Assembly (NCBI GenBank): GCA_009779405.1
Contig: WREI01000009.1
Span: 1 to 51,674 of the forward strand
DNA: 51,674 nt
DNA from: Clostridiales bacterium
Lineage (GTDB): Bacteria; Bacillota; Clostridia; Christensenellales; CAG-138
Direction of reading: 5' to 3'
The notes under the pieces were generated by a model. That model was given only the letters and a program-made list of their open reading frames with translations, did no database searches and was not told the origin of the DNA. Below, piece by piece: positions 35,832 to 46,443 of the stretch (position 1 is the first letter of the stretch; the number at the start of each line of letters is the position of its first letter). The position numbers were made by a program, and so were the translations under genes.

Positions 35832-37574
35832 ATGCCCTTGCCGTCATCTTGGCTTGATGAATTGATGGCCAAAAACGACATAGCGTCCGTGATATCAAGT
35901 TACACGGAACTCCGCCCCAAGGGCCGCAAACTTTGGGGCTTGTGTCCGTTCCATAACGAAAAGACGCCCAGCTTTTCCGTCGACGCGGGTAAGCAGCTCT
36001 ACTATTGCTTCGGCTGCCACGCGGGCGGGACTGTCGTGCAGTTTATGATGGCGGCGGAGCGGCTGAGCTATTATGAAGCCATCCAGAAGCTCGCCGAGCG
36101 CGCGCATATGGAGATGCCCCGCGACGTGGACGACGCCGAAGCGAAAAAGCGCCGTGCCTTGCGGGAGCGCATATACAATGCCAACCAATATGCCGCGCGC
36201 TGGTTCTGTGAGCAGTTCTTGGGTGCCGAGGGCAAGGCCGCGCGGGAATATGCCAAAATGCGCGGGCTCAGTTCGGAGATCATCCTGCGCTACGGCATAG
36301 GCTATGCCCCCGACTCTTGGGATTCCCTGTTGAAAACCATGGAAGCCGTGGGCTTTGCGCGGCAGGATTTGATTGAAGCGGGGCTTTTGGTGCACAATAG
36401 GGAGAGACAGAGCGTGTACGACGCGTATCGCGGGCGCATCATCTTTCCCATACAGGACGAGCGCGAGCGCGTGCTGGGCTTCGGCGGGCGCGTGCTGACC
36501 GATGAAAAGCCCAAATATATCAACACGGGCGACACGCCGGTGTATAACAAGCGCAACAACCTGTATGGCCTGCACCTGCAGCGGAAGACGGACGCCAAGA
36601 ACCTGCTGATGGTCGAGGGCTATATGGACGTGATCGGGCTCTATCAGGCGGGCGTCACAAACGCCGTCGCCAGTCTCGGCACCGCGCTGACGCCCCGGCA
36701 GGCGGCCTTGGTCAAGAAATATACGAACACGGTCTATATCGCCTATGACGGCGACGCGGCGGGGCAGAGCGCCACCCTGCGCGGGCTGGATATATTGGCC
36801 GCCGAGGGTCTCTCTGTCCGCGTGATACGTTTCCCGGACAAGCTGGATCCCGATGATTATGTGCGCCGCTTCGGCAAGGACGGCTTCGACGGGCTGAAAG
36901 CCGCCGCACTGACCCTGCCCGCCTTCAAGTTGGAAAGTATGGCAGGCGGCGTCGATTTCGCCGATGAGAACGCCCGGGAGCAGTATGCGCTGACCGCTTG
37001 CAGCTATATTGCTACCCTGGAACCGGCGACGCGGGACAGGTATATCGCGGGCGTCGCGCAGAAGACGGGGATCGCCGTCGATGCCCTGCGCCAGCAGGCG
37101 GCGGTCGCCAAGCCGCAGGATGCCCCCGGACCCGCGCGCTATTCCGGTGCTTTCGGCAGGCGCCGGGTTGTGCAGGATACGGAAGCGTACCTGAAAGCCG
37201 AGCGCCTGCTCATAGCCGCGGCCATCCGCGACCCGGCGGCATATGTGATGGCAAGGGCCGGGCAGGCCGAAGAACTGCTCTCCCTGCCCGCCCACCGCGC
37301 TCTTTTCGAGACGGCAGGGGAGAAGGGCTTCCACCTCTCCCGCTATATCGCCACCTTGGACGCGGCGGACGCCGAAGCGGTATTGGCCGTCCAAAGCTTG
37401 GAAAATGATATAGGCGACGCCGAAAAGGCCGTCACCGACTGCATAGAGCGGCTCCGCGATATGCGCAGAAAAGCGGAAGCGGAAGAACTGATGGCACGGT
37501 TGGGCAGCGAGAATCTGAGCGCAGAGGAGCGGATGGAGCTACTTGCGAAAATAGGAAAATCAAGAAACAAATGA
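35832..37574 (+). CDS. dnaG: DNA primase
   Basis: Makes RNA primers for replication. The N-terminal CHC2 zinc finger is intact (LCPFHNEKTPSF ... YYCFGCHAGG, about residues 36-66). The RNA polymerase/TOPRIM core has RGRIIFPIQDERERVLGFGG, LMVEGYMDVIGLYQAG, the TOPRIM acidic motif YIAYDGDAAGQSATLRG and LDPDDYV. 580 residues, normal. The C-terminal part is a helicase-binding domain of diverged sequence. GAGG is 6 bases before the ATG. It lies between the dGTPase-like gene and rpoD in the macromolecular-synthesis operon. Confidence 0.97.
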   Translation: MPLPSSWLDELMAKNDIASVISSYTELRPKGRKLWGLCPFHNEKTPSFSVDAGKQLYYCFGCHAGGTVVQFMMAAERLSYYEAIQKLAERAHMEMPRDVDDAEAKKRRALRERIYNANQYAARWFCEQFLGAEGKAAREYAKMRGLSSEIILRYGIGYAPDSWDSLLKTMEAVGFARQDLIEAGLLVHNRERQSVYDAYRGRIIFPIQDERERVLGFGGRVLTDEKPKYINTGDTPVYNKRNNLYGLHLQRKTDAKNLLMVEGYMDVIGLYQAGVTNAVASLGTALTPRQAALVKKYTNTVYIAYDGDAAGQSATLRGLDILAAEGLSVRVIRFPDKLDPDDYVRRFGKDGFDGLKAAALTLPAFKLESMAGGVDFADENAREQYALTACSYIATLEPATRDRYIAGVAQKTGIAVDALRQQAAVAKPQDAPGPARYSGAFGRRRVVQDTEAYLKAERLLIAAAIRDPAAYVMARAGQAEELLSLPAHRALFETAGEKGFHLSRYIATLDAADAEAVLAVQSLENDIGDAEKAVTDCIERLRDMRRKAEAEELMARLGSENLSAEERMELLAKIGKSRNK

Positions 37575-37589
37575 GGAGATAAAAAGGGT

Positions 37590-38897
<1,308 letters not shown>

Positions 38898-38929
38898 GGG
38901 CGCGTATCAATTTTCGAAGGAGTATGTAT

Positions 38930-39568
38930 ATGCATAGATTTGACAAAATATTGCTCTATGCCCTGTTGCTATACATCATTGCAGTTGCCATTGCGTGCAA
39001 TTTAACTCCGCCCGACAAGGAAGGCACAGCGTCCCCCGCTCCCATGGAAATGACGGAGGTCCCATCCCCCGTCTATGAAGGGGAGGATGCAGAAATAAAT
39101 AAAATTACCATATACGACATGAGTCGAGATCAGTTTCGCCGGTTTATTGAGAATCCGGTTGCGGATATCCTTGAAACGGGCGAAGTGTCCGTATATGTGT
39201 ATCCGCGTGATGGCGAGGTATTCTACAGGGGTATGGCGAGTCCGTTCCGCGTCAACACGGCGCTATTGGACTTTGCGGGCAGCAAGGCGGAACTTGCGTT
39301 GTATCTCAGCCAAAACGGCATCATAGCGGATATTGAAAGCACGGCAATGATGTATACCAAAAAAACGTGGTATACATCGATGCCTTCGATGGTGATATGG
39401 GTAAAGACAAATCGCGGAGATTTCTTTATCAGCGTGGAGGAAGTGGTTCCCGATCTCAACAGCATTCCTGTAAAGTACAATGACTGGTATGCCGAATATT
39501 TTTCCTATATCTACGAATTGTATAAGCAATCCGATTATTGTGATGAATTTGCTTCGTTGATTCCTTAA
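38930..39568 (+). CDS. Uncharacterised lipoprotein
   Basis: 212 residues. A short signal with lipobox AVAIACN is followed by a Pro/Glu/Thr linker and a domain of about 150 residues without recognised family (ITIYDMSRDQFRRFIEN; VSVYVYPRDGEVFYRGMASP; MVIWVKTNRGDFFISVEEVV). The AAGGAG at 38916-38921 is spaced correctly for the ATG at 38930 and too close to the one at 38924. It may be transcribed by read-through from rpoD. It resembles the 32153 lipoprotein only in general style. Confidence 0.75.
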   Translation: MHRFDKILLYALLLYIIAVAIACNLTPPDKEGTASPAPMEMTEVPSPVYEGEDAEINKITIYDMSRDQFRRFIENPVADILETGEVSVYVYPRDGEVFYRGMASPFRVNTALLDFAGSKAELALYLSQNGIIADIESTAMMYTKKTWYTSMPSMVIWVKTNRGDFFISVEEVVPDLNSIPVKYNDWYAEYFSYIYELYKQSDYCDEFASLIP

Positions 39569-39615
39569 ATACCGGTTGGTGCCGCTGCAATCTAATCTCC
39601 ATATTCCACGAACCC

Positions 39616-39643
39616 GTAGGGGCGGATATTATCCGCCCGCCGA
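39616..39643 (+). repeat. REP palindrome
   Basis: GTAG head with GGGCGGATATTATCCGCCC and CGCCGA tail, identical in core to the copy at 1947. Confidence 0.85.
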
Positions 39644-39695
39644 GTTACGATAACAGAAACCTTCTGGTTCTACCCGCAGGGCGAATAACGGCTTA

Positions 39696-39800
39696 TTCTA
39701 ACGCCATTCAAACCGATTCTAACAAAATCCTTGACGGGTGCGTTAGAATCGGTTAGAATGTGTTAGAAAGAGTTAGAATAACGGTTAGAAAGGGTTAGAA
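39696..39800 (+). promoter_or_regulatory. GTTAGAA iteron array (operator candidate)
   Basis: Six direct copies of GTTAGAA start at 39742, 39752, 39762, 39772, 39784 and 39794, mostly with a 10-base period and ending two bases before the next gene's start codon. Two inverted copies (TTCTAAC) are at 39696 and 39717. CGATTCTAAC and GTTAGAATCG form a 10-base inverted pair around the -35. A 10-base spacing places sites on the same helix face, suggesting cooperative binding of a regulator. Confidence 0.75.
39731..39759 (+). promoter_or_regulatory. Promoter embedded in the iteron array
   Basis: TTGACG, a 17-base spacer, TAGAAT. The -10 is itself part of the second GTTAGAA copy, so occupancy of the array should block RNA polymerase. 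Confidence 0.65.
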
Positions 39801-39802
39801 CC

Positions 39803-41119
39803 ATGCAATTCAAGGAAAGCGAAACCATAGAACTGAAAGAGTCGATCGCCGACGGCATCAAAAAGACGCTCATCGCCTTTGCGAACACAAGCGGCGGCAC
39901 CCTCTATATCGGCGTGAAGGACGACGGCGAACTCACGGGCATCGAAAATGCAGAAGAAGCGCTGCTGCAAGTGAACAACATGATGCGCGACGCCATCAGG
40001 CCGGATCTCACCATGTTTGCGCGCAGTACGGAGCTAATCGAGGATGGCAAGTCTATACTCGCCATCGCCGTGCAACGCGGAACGAACCGGCCCTATTATC
40101 TGGCAGAAAAGGGCCTGCGCCCTGCAGGCGTCTATGTGCGGCAGGGCGCGGCCTCCGTACCCGCAACGGATACCGCCATACGCCAAATGATCAAGGAAAC
40201 GGACGGCGACAGCTACGAAGCCCTGCGCGCCTTGCAGCAGGAGTTGGGCTTCATAGCCACCACGCAAGAATTTGCCAAGCGTGGCGTGGAATTCGGCCCC
40301 GCGCAAATGATGACCCTCGGCCTGTGCAGCTATGATCATCTCTATACAAACCTCGGCTTGCTCCTATCCGATCAATGCCCCCATACCATCAAGGCCGCCG
40401 TCTTTCGGGATGATACCGTAAGGGAGTTTCTGAACCGCCGCGAGTTCGGCGGCTCCCTATTTGCGCAGATTAACAATGCCTATGATTTCATCGATATGCA
40501 CAACGCAACCCACTCATCCTTTGACAAACTGCACCGGGTGGATACCCGCGCCTTCCCGGAGGAGGCCGTGCGCGAAGCTTTCATCAACGCCGTTGCGCAC
40601 AGGGAATATGCGGTTGCAGACAGTATGCAGGTGAACATTTTCCCGAACAGGATGGAATTCATCTCCTTCGGCGGTCTGTTCCGCGGCGTCACGCTGGCGG
40701 ACATACTGAGCGGTCTCTCCATGTGCCGCAACCCGCGCCTGGCAAACGTGTTGTATCGCCTGCGCCTGATTGAGGCCTACGGTACGGGGATGCGGCGCAT
40801 CTTCGGCGCGTATGCAGGCGCGGAAACCGAACCCGAAGTAGTGCTGACACCCAATGTTTTCAAGGTTGTTTTACCGAGAATTCATAACAATCAAGCAACA
40901 ACCGATGCAGAAAGCCCCGCTGACACACAGAGCGGCGAGATGCAAGCAATATTGCTTGCGAAGAAACAAGGTTATTTAGAGCGTAAAGATTTGGAATCAC
41001 TTTTGTGCATATCCCAAACAGCAGCAGGCGTGTTGCTGAAAAAGTTGACAGAGCGGGGTTTGCTGGCGAAACGCGGAAACGGAAAAAGTACGCGCTACTA
41101 CCCCCTACAAATTCCGTAA
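39803..41119 (+). CDS. AlbA_2/Schlafen-like DNA-binding regulator with C-terminal ATPase-like and wHTH domains
   Basis: 438 residues. The N-terminal AlbA_2 (Schlafen-like) domain reads ETIELKESIADGIKKTLIAF and TSGGTLYIGVKDDGELTGIE. A C-terminal HATPase_c_4-like segment has FPEEAVREAFINAVAHREY, VNIFPNRMEFISFGGL and YRLRLIEAYGTGMRRIF. The last 60 residues (LERKDLESLLCISQTAAGVL; LTERGLLAKRGNGKSTRYY) form a winged-helix domain. Such proteins are generally called transcriptional regulators, some close to defence or toxin systems. The iteron array ending two bases before its ATG strongly suggests autoregulation. No standard ribosome site is seen; AAAGGG within the last iteron may serve. Confidence 0.88.
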   Translation: MQFKESETIELKESIADGIKKTLIAFANTSGGTLYIGVKDDGELTGIENAEEALLQVNNMMRDAIRPDLTMFARSTELIEDGKSILAIAVQRGTNRPYYLAEKGLRPAGVYVRQGAASVPATDTAIRQMIKETDGDSYEALRALQQELGFIATTQEFAKRGVEFGPAQMMTLGLCSYDHLYTNLGLLLSDQCPHTIKAAVFRDDTVREFLNRREFGGSLFAQINNAYDFIDMHNATHSSFDKLHRVDTRAFPEEAVREAFINAVAHREYAVADSMQVNIFPNRMEFISFGGLFRGVTLADILSGLSMCRNPRLANVLYRLRLIEAYGTGMRRIFGAYAGAETEPEVVLTPNVFKVVLPRIHNNQATTDAESPADTQSGEMQAILLAKKQGYLERKDLESLLCISQTAAGVLLKKLTERGLLAKRGNGKSTRYYPLQIP

Positions 41120-41908
41120 ATACCGCTCCGGGTTCTCCATAAAATCGCGCAGCAGATTTATGGATTCTAATTCGCCATAAGAGGTAAGCGCAAGCGGGCT
41201 TTCATCAAAAGAATACAAAGCGGCGTCGGGATAGGCCAGCAGGATGGGGGAGTGGGTGGCGATGATAAACTGGCAGTCGGCTTCGTCAACCATTTGGCGT
41301 ATCAGCGAGAGCAGGGACATCTGCCGCAGGGGCGAGAGCGGCGCCTCGGGTTCATCTAAGAGATACAGACCGCCGGGTACCAGCCGTTCGCCGAACAGGC
41401 GCAGAAAGCTTTCGCCGTGGGAAGCTTGTTCCAGTAGATCCTGCCCGTAGCGTCTTTCCATATCGACTATGGTTCCCGCAAAGGCGGCGCGGGCCTGGTT
41501 TTGCGCAAACGCGCCGCGCCCCCGGTATTCCGCTTCCACGCGAGCCAGTTCGCGCTGCATCTCACGGCGCTCGGCCTGCATTGTTTGAATGAAATTGAAA
41601 AAATCCTCACTGCGCAGAAAGAGCGTGGTGCGGGGCTTTCGCGCGAACACGGTGCGCAGGCCCTGCGCATAGGGACGCAGTGTCCGCAGGGTCTCATCGC
41701 GGGCGGCGTCAATTCTGCCCACCGCCGGGGCGGCAAGCTTCACGGCCAGGCATTCCAGCAGCGTGGACTTGCCCGAACCGTTCTCCCCGCAGAGAAGCGT
41801 GACGGGCCTGTCAAAATCCAAGCCCGCGCAGCCGCGCAAGGCCGGGATGCTGTGCGGCCAAGCCCCCTCGGGATCGTTCGGCACTTGGATTTGGCGCAGA
41901 TAAATCAT
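41105..41908 (-). CDS. SMC/ABC-like AAA ATPase (COG3910 type)
   Basis: 267-residue soluble ATPase. Walker A GENGSGKSTLLECLA at about 41-55, a short helical middle (about 100-150) in place of a coiled coil, an ABC-like signature SHGESFLRLF, Walker B GLYLLDEPEAPLSP, and H-loop FIIATHSPILLAYPDA. It belongs with the small predicted ATPases related to RecF/OLD proteins; the client is unknown. Its end overlaps the converging regulator gene by 15 bases. It starts directly after the SDR stop codon (TAA then ATG), so it is the last gene of a three-gene operon. Confidence 0.85.
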   Translation of the reverse strand: MIYLRQIQVPNDPEGAWPHSIPALRGCAGLDFDRPVTLLCGENGSGKSTLLECLAVKLAAPAVGRIDAARDETLRTLRPYAQGLRTVFARKPRTTLFLRSEDFFNFIQTMQAERREMQRELARVEAEYRGRGAFAQNQARAAFAGTIVDMERRYGQDLLEQASHGESFLRLFGERLVPGGLYLLDEPEAPLSPLRQMSLLSLIRQMVDEADCQFIIATHSPILLAYPDAALYSFDESPLALTSYGELESINLLRDFMENPERYLRNL

Positions 41909-42637
41909 TTATCCGATCCAACCCCCGTCCGCAACCAAAACCTGCCCGGTAACATACGCGTTCTCGGCCAAAAACAACACAGCCCCCGCCATATCCGCCG
42001 CCGTACCCAAGCGGCCCAGCGGAATCTGCGCGCGTATCTCTTCCAATTCGGTTTGCGAGAGATGCGCGTTCATTTTGCTTTCCACCATGCCGGGCGCAAG
42101 GCAGTTGACGCGGATGCCGCAGGGGGCAAGCTCCTTTGCCAAGGCCTTTGTAAAGCCGATGATCGCCGCCTTCGACGCGGAATACAGCGCCTCACAGCTT
42201 GCGCCGTGCACGCCCCAGACCGAGGAAACATTGACAATCGCGCCGCCGCCCAAGCTGTGCATATCCTCTGCGGCAAAGCGCGCGCACTCCATCGCGCCGC
42301 GCACATTCAGGTCAAAGGTCTTGTTGTATTCCTCTTCGGTAAACCGGGAAAACAGTCCCTGTACAGGCGCGTATCCCGCATTGTTCACCAATACGGATAG
42401 CTTGCCGAGCCGTTCATGAATCTCCGAAAACATGCCCCGCACGGCAGGTGGGCTCCGCAAATCTGCACGAAATATCCCGCAGATCACGTCCTGTTCTGCA
42501 AACTCAAAAAACAGCGCCCGTGCCGCCGCATCGTTCTCATGATAATGCAAAGCAAGGCTATAGCCTTGCTTTGCAAATTCGCGCGCGCACGCCGCGCCGA
42601 TGGCGCCTGTCGCGCCGGTGATCAGGACGGTTTTCAT
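41909..42637 (-). CDS. Short-chain dehydrogenase/reductase, FabG-like
   Basis: Classical SDR, 242 residues. NAD(P) site TGATGAIGAACAREFAKQG, NNAG motif VLVNNAGYAPVQ, catalytic Ser in IVNVSSVWGVHG, YxxxK in LYSASKAAIIGFTKAL, and the C-terminal TGQVLVADGGWIG. Close to FabG and to the EF-P 5-aminopentanone reductase (YmfI) branch of Firmicutes; which one cannot be decided here. The start shares one base with the stop of the transporter gene upstream, indicating coupling. Confidence 0.9.
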   Translation of the reverse strand: MKTVLITGATGAIGAACAREFAKQGYSLALHYHENDAAARALFFEFAEQDVICGIFRADLRSPPAVRGMFSEIHERLGKLSVLVNNAGYAPVQGLFSRFTEEEYNKTFDLNVRGAMECARFAAEDMHSLGGGAIVNVSSVWGVHGASCEALYSASKAAIIGFTKALAKELAPCGIRVNCLAPGMVESKMNAHLSQTELEEIRAQIPLGRLGTAADMAGAVLFLAENAYVTGQVLVADGGWIG

Positions 42638-44064
42638 TAAACCTCGGAGGGAATCGTCTCCAGCGTCTCCGTTTCCGGTGCATCATTGTGTTTCACAACG
42701 ACGCGCTTGACCAATAGGAGCAGCAGGGCGCCGACGACAAGGAATAAGATGATGGCAGCGATGCCCCAGTACTGACTTTGCTGCTCGGTAGCCAATTTAA
42801 TCGCTTCTTCGAGGTTTGGGATCTCGTTGCCCGCCCATTGCCCAAGTCGCCACAGTTCATTGGCGTTTCTTGTCACGACTTCGGAGGGCCCCCTTTTGGT
42901 GTACCAGTCATACATCACCTTTGTCAGAGTGCCAAATACCAATGGGCCGACAGCGGTGGATGTGCGCCCCGCAACGGAAAGAAAACCGCAAAACTCAGTC
43001 AGCTTTTCAGGGGGAGCTATCTGTACAACCATGCTGCGGCTGACGGCCTGTGCGCCGGAAAGGAAGAACCCGGCGAGGAAGCCGATGGCATAGAACAGAA
43101 TCGTGTTATTTCCAATGAAGAACAACCCGCTGATGGAAATGGCAAGCATGAAGAGAGAAAGCAGTGCAGATCTCTTGCTGTTTTCCTTGTCCGCATAGCG
43201 TCCGAAGAGATACGCGCCTGCCGCACCGGAAGCTTGGATGATGCATACCAGTATAACAAGCTGCATCATATCCAATCCAAAGAGAATGCCGCCGATGATG
43301 CCGGCAAAGTCCATCAGCATCATAATGCCGTCGTTGTAAATCAAATATGCGAACGTGTATTTGATAAACTCCTTGTAGCTTTTTACAGCGTGGAATGTTT
43401 GCGCAATGCGTTTGAAAGCGAGACCTATCGTCACCTTCTCCTGCACGGCAACTTCCGGCTGTTTCTCGCGGACATACAGGAAGGTCGGGATGGCGGACAG
43501 CAGAAAGAATGCCGCACAGATCAGGAAAGCGTACGGCGTCAAAGCATCCTTCAAATTCGGCAACTGCGTGGGGAGCACAACCAGCAGGGCGATGATACCG
43601 CCCAGCATACCGATAGCCCAGCCCTTGCCGGATACGGAGTTGACATTCTCCGGCGTGGAAACGTCCGACAGCAATGCGTCATAAAACACCTGTGCGCCGC
43701 GGTATCCGATTTCAGCCAGGATGAAGAAGATCATTCCCATGGCAGCGTCGCCCTTTTTGACAAAGAACAGGAGCGCCGTGAAGACGACGGAAAGGAGGGT
43801 GAACCCCATCAAAAATTTCTTCTTGTGTTTTGTGACATCCGCGAGGGCCCCGAGGAAGGGAGACGCCACGGCCACCAGAATGGCGGCTATGCCGACGGAA
43901 AGGCCCCACAGGAAGGTTCCCTGCGCGCCGCCCACAACCTCTTTCTGAAAGAACACGGAGTAGACTGCCAAGAGGATGATGGAAGCGTAGGCGGAATTGC
44001 CGAAATCATAGAAATACCATGATCGGCGGGAGCGTTTTTCGATCCTTGTTTCATTTTTTTGCAT
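42637..44064 (-). CDS. MFS transporter, UMF1 (Atg22-like) family
   Basis: 475 residues with about 12 membrane helices. The N-terminal WYFYDFGNSAYASIILLAVY is the hallmark of the UMF1/Atg22-like family, followed by SPFLGALADVTKHKKKFLMG (MFS loop 2-3 motif) and YDALLSDVSTPENVNSVSGKGWAIGMLGG. A basic C-terminal tail is cytoplasmic. Fungal homologues export vacuolar amino acids; bacterial substrates are unknown. GGAG lies 9 bases before this ATG. A TTGTCC-18-TACTAT promoter and the 12-base palindrome GTGCCGCGGCAC (44117) lie upstream. Confidence 0.92.
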   Translation of the reverse strand: MQKNETRIEKRSRRSWYFYDFGNSAYASIILLAVYSVFFQKEVVGGAQGTFLWGLSVGIAAILVAVASPFLGALADVTKHKKKFLMGFTLLSVVFTALLFFVKKGDAAMGMIFFILAEIGYRGAQVFYDALLSDVSTPENVNSVSGKGWAIGMLGGIIALLVVLPTQLPNLKDALTPYAFLICAAFFLLSAIPTFLYVREKQPEVAVQEKVTIGLAFKRIAQTFHAVKSYKEFIKYTFAYLIYNDGIMMLMDFAGIIGGILFGLDMMQLVILVCIIQASGAAGAYLFGRYADKENSKRSALLSLFMLAISISGLFFIGNNTILFYAIGFLAGFFLSGAQAVSRSMVVQIAPPEKLTEFCGFLSVAGRTSTAVGPLVFGTLTKVMYDWYTKRGPSEVVTRNANELWRLGQWAGNEIPNLEEAIKLATEQQSQYWGIAAIILFLVVGALLLLLVKRVVVKHNDAPETETLETIPSEV

Positions 44065-44249
44065 CGTTTTTCTCCATTTATTTGATAGTATCTATAATGA
44101 AGTGCGTTGGACAAAAGTGCCGCGGCACATTGCATTCATCGCTTGGAGCTTTCACAAGGATTGTATATATTCTGCCGATTATATTAGCATTGAATCGACA
44201 GTTTGCATAGGGGATTGCGGATAGTGAATGTGACAAGATTGTGACAAGA

Positions 44250-46283
44250 TTATGATTCGGTATTTACATTCCAAGCCGCAACCGCCACGCGCAGGGTCTC
44301 GTTCCAGACCAAGGGCTGGGTGCGGGGTACGCGGCGGGGGGGCAGGGTGCGCGGCGCTTCGGGCAAAAAACGGGCCTCCGTTGCGTCCGGTGCGGCGGGC
44401 GTCACGCGCACCTCGGCGCGCACGGGACGAATCCCGGGCTTGGTATGGTCGACCGCGGCAGCGGCGGTCTTTGCGATATTCTCGGGGGCATCCGCGCTCT
44501 CGGGCAGGGTGTCCGTCGCTTCGGGCAGGGCGGGCGGCAGCTCGGCTTCTGCGACAGCGACCGCGCCTTCGGGCAGACGCTGCACCTGTTGGCCATCCTG
44601 CGCCTGCACATAGCGGAACTTCGCGGGCGTGGCGGGGGTATGCGCGGCGCTTGCCGCGAGGGCGGGCGCCGCGTCCGCGCGCTCTTCCTCCGCCGCATCC
44701 AAATCAAAGACGGGCTTGCTCTCGGTCGGCTGTGGTTCATGCTTGCGTATATGATTGAGCAGTTTCTGCTCCACGCCGCGCAGGGCCAGGGCGATGATCG
44801 CGCCCACCGCGCAGAGCACGACCAGCACGATGGCAGCGATGCGCAAAAATTCCTGCAAACCCGCGAACAGCACGGTGCCTTCCCCCGGTCCGGTCGGCAC
44901 GGGCGTCGATTGCTCCTGCGCGTGCAGCGCGATCAGCATGGGTACATCGAATTCCACGGGGCTCGTCGCGTGCTCCTGATCGGTGGCGTCCTTCGCGCGC
45001 AGGCAAAAGGAGAGCCGCGCAATGTCGTTCAGCCGAAACTCGCGGCGGAAGGACTGCACGCCCCGGTTGAGCACTTCCGCGAGGAAGACGGGTTCCTCCG
45101 TATAGGCATAGAGCTCCAGCACCTGCGCACTGCGCATCTCCACATCGGAATAATTGCGCAGTTCAAACTCAAAGACGCCGATGATATCCCCATTGCCCTC
45201 GGTGCGCAGTTCGACCACCGTCACGTCACAGCTCAAATTGACCTGTTCGCCCGCGATATAGGGCTTGGCTTCGAAACTGTCGGGATGCGTATAGCTGTAT
45301 ATCTGATTGAAGCAATCCTTGGCCGTCAGCATAAAGCGCACCATGCGCGCGGTATCCCCCGGCGGCACCACGGTAAAGGAAAAGTTGCGGCTCTCGGCGG
45401 GCTCCAAGGAAAACGCTTCCGTCACGGGGGTATTGATCTCATCCACCAGGCGTATATCCGTCATGGGCTTGCTGCCCGCGTTGGCTACGCGTATACGAAA
45501 CACGGTTCCGTCCGGGGTGGGGGGAAAGGCTTCGATCTCGACCAGCAGGCTCACCAATACGGCCTCGATGCGCAGGGTCTCCGATGCTTCGACCGTGGCG
45601 CGGTGGTTGCGCACCAAATAGGTTACCTGGGGCTTGGAGAGCAGATCCGCTTCGCCCATGATATCCGTCAGGGGTACGCGCAGGGTCTCTCCCGCCTTCA
45701 GATCCGTCTTGGGCAAGGCTATCGCGCCCGCCCGCACGCCCGAATCCTCCAGATAGAGCAGCTCCATATCATAAATCGTATCATTCTTCAGCGTATAGGT
45801 GACGGTAAACGGGTCGCCCACGCGGCAGAGGGTCTTGTCCGCACTGCTGCTCAGGGTCAAGACGGGCTCGACAGAGCGCGGTATCGTCAAATCCGCGCCG
45901 ATGCTGTAGGGAACCGATAACGGGCCTTCCTTCCAATCTAATGCAAAGGCGATGGGCTTGCTGAGGAGACTGCCCGGTATCGTCACCGAGGTGACGGAAA
46001 ACTCGCGCACGGAACCGGGTGCAATGGTTAGGGTCTCCACTGCGCGCGGCGAGGAAAAGAGCACGGAGCTCAGCACGGGCTCGAGCAGCGTAATCTCCTC
46101 ATTGGTCAGGTTGTGCAGCGTGAATTTGATCCAATCGACGGTACCGGTATCGGAAAGCTCGGTATCCGCCGGGATCGATACGCGCATCTCCACGCGATCC
46201 GCCGCGCGCGCCCCCGGCAGGCGCAGGGGAATCAGCATGGCAAACAGAGCCACGAGCAGGAGTACAGTTATCTGTTTACGCAT
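44250..46283 (-). CDS. Large single-pass surface protein with repeated beta domains
   Basis: 677 residues. Signal peptide (KQITVLLLVALFAMLIPLRLPGARA), then about 430 extracellular residues that look like repeated CARDB/DUF11-type beta-sandwich modules: VDWIKFTLHNLTNEEITL, DPFTVTYTLKNDTIYDMELL, VFRIRVANAGSKPMTDIRLV and GVFEFELRNYSDVEMRSAQV. One membrane helix follows (LRIAAIVLVVLCAVGAIIAL, about 480) and then a 170-residue cytoplasmic tail that is Ala/Pro/Glu-rich. No enzyme motif. The start has AAAGGGGGA 7 bases upstream. A structural or sensing envelope role is plausible but unproven. Confidence 0.8.
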   Translation of the reverse strand: MRKQITVLLLVALFAMLIPLRLPGARAADRVEMRVSIPADTELSDTGTVDWIKFTLHNLTNEEITLLEPVLSSVLFSSPRAVETLTIAPGSVREFSVTSVTIPGSLLSKPIAFALDWKEGPLSVPYSIGADLTIPRSVEPVLTLSSSADKTLCRVGDPFTVTYTLKNDTIYDMELLYLEDSGVRAGAIALPKTDLKAGETLRVPLTDIMGEADLLSKPQVTYLVRNHRATVEASETLRIEAVLVSLLVEIEAFPPTPDGTVFRIRVANAGSKPMTDIRLVDEINTPVTEAFSLEPAESRNFSFTVVPPGDTARMVRFMLTAKDCFNQIYSYTHPDSFEAKPYIAGEQVNLSCDVTVVELRTEGNGDIIGVFEFELRNYSDVEMRSAQVLELYAYTEEPVFLAEVLNRGVQSFRREFRLNDIARLSFCLRAKDATDQEHATSPVEFDVPMLIALHAQEQSTPVPTGPGEGTVLFAGLQEFLRIAAIVLVVLCAVGAIIALALRGVEQKLLNHIRKHEPQPTESKPVFDLDAAEEERADAAPALAASAAHTPATPAKFRYVQAQDGQQVQRLPEGAVAVAEAELPPALPEATDTLPESADAPENIAKTAAAAVDHTKPGIRPVRAEVRVTPAAPDATEARFLPEAPRTLPPRRVPRTQPLVWNETLRVAVAAWNVNTES

Positions 46284-46295
46284 ACATCCCCCTTT

Positions 46296-46324
46296 GTCGG
46301 GGGCGGATATCATCCGCCCGCCGA
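46296..46324 (+). repeat. REP palindrome with GTCG head
   Basis: GTCG instead of GTAG, then GGGCGGATATCATCCGCCC and CGCCGA. It lies directly upstream of the ribosome site of the 44250 gene. Confidence 0.75.
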
Positions 46325-46337
46325 ATACAGTCCACCC

Positions 46338-46360
46338 GTAGGGGCGAGACATGGTTCGCT
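46338..46360 (+). repeat. Truncated REP
   Basis: GTAGGGGCGAGACATG then diverges (GTTCGCT). It is the last REP before the base composition turns AT-rich, so it may mark an integration junction. Confidence 0.6.
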
Positions 46361-46443
46361 TCTGATAAAGAAGTAACCACAACAATCGCCAGAATACAGT
46401 TGTAGCAGTTCAAATAGTTTCACAATAAGTATACTATGCGAGT

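Noticed and set aside
39742-39800. CRISPR-like array
   Set aside because: Repeat unit is 7 bases with 3-5 base spacers, no cas genes; better explained as an operator array.
42778-44022. 414-codon plus-strand frame opposite the UMF1 transporter
   Set aside because: Antisense shadow of a well-supported MFS gene, with no recognisable domain.
44065-44249. Small gene between the UMF1 transporter and the surface protein
   Set aside because: Only a short plus-strand frame without ribosome site; the region looks like a promoter for the minus-strand transporter.
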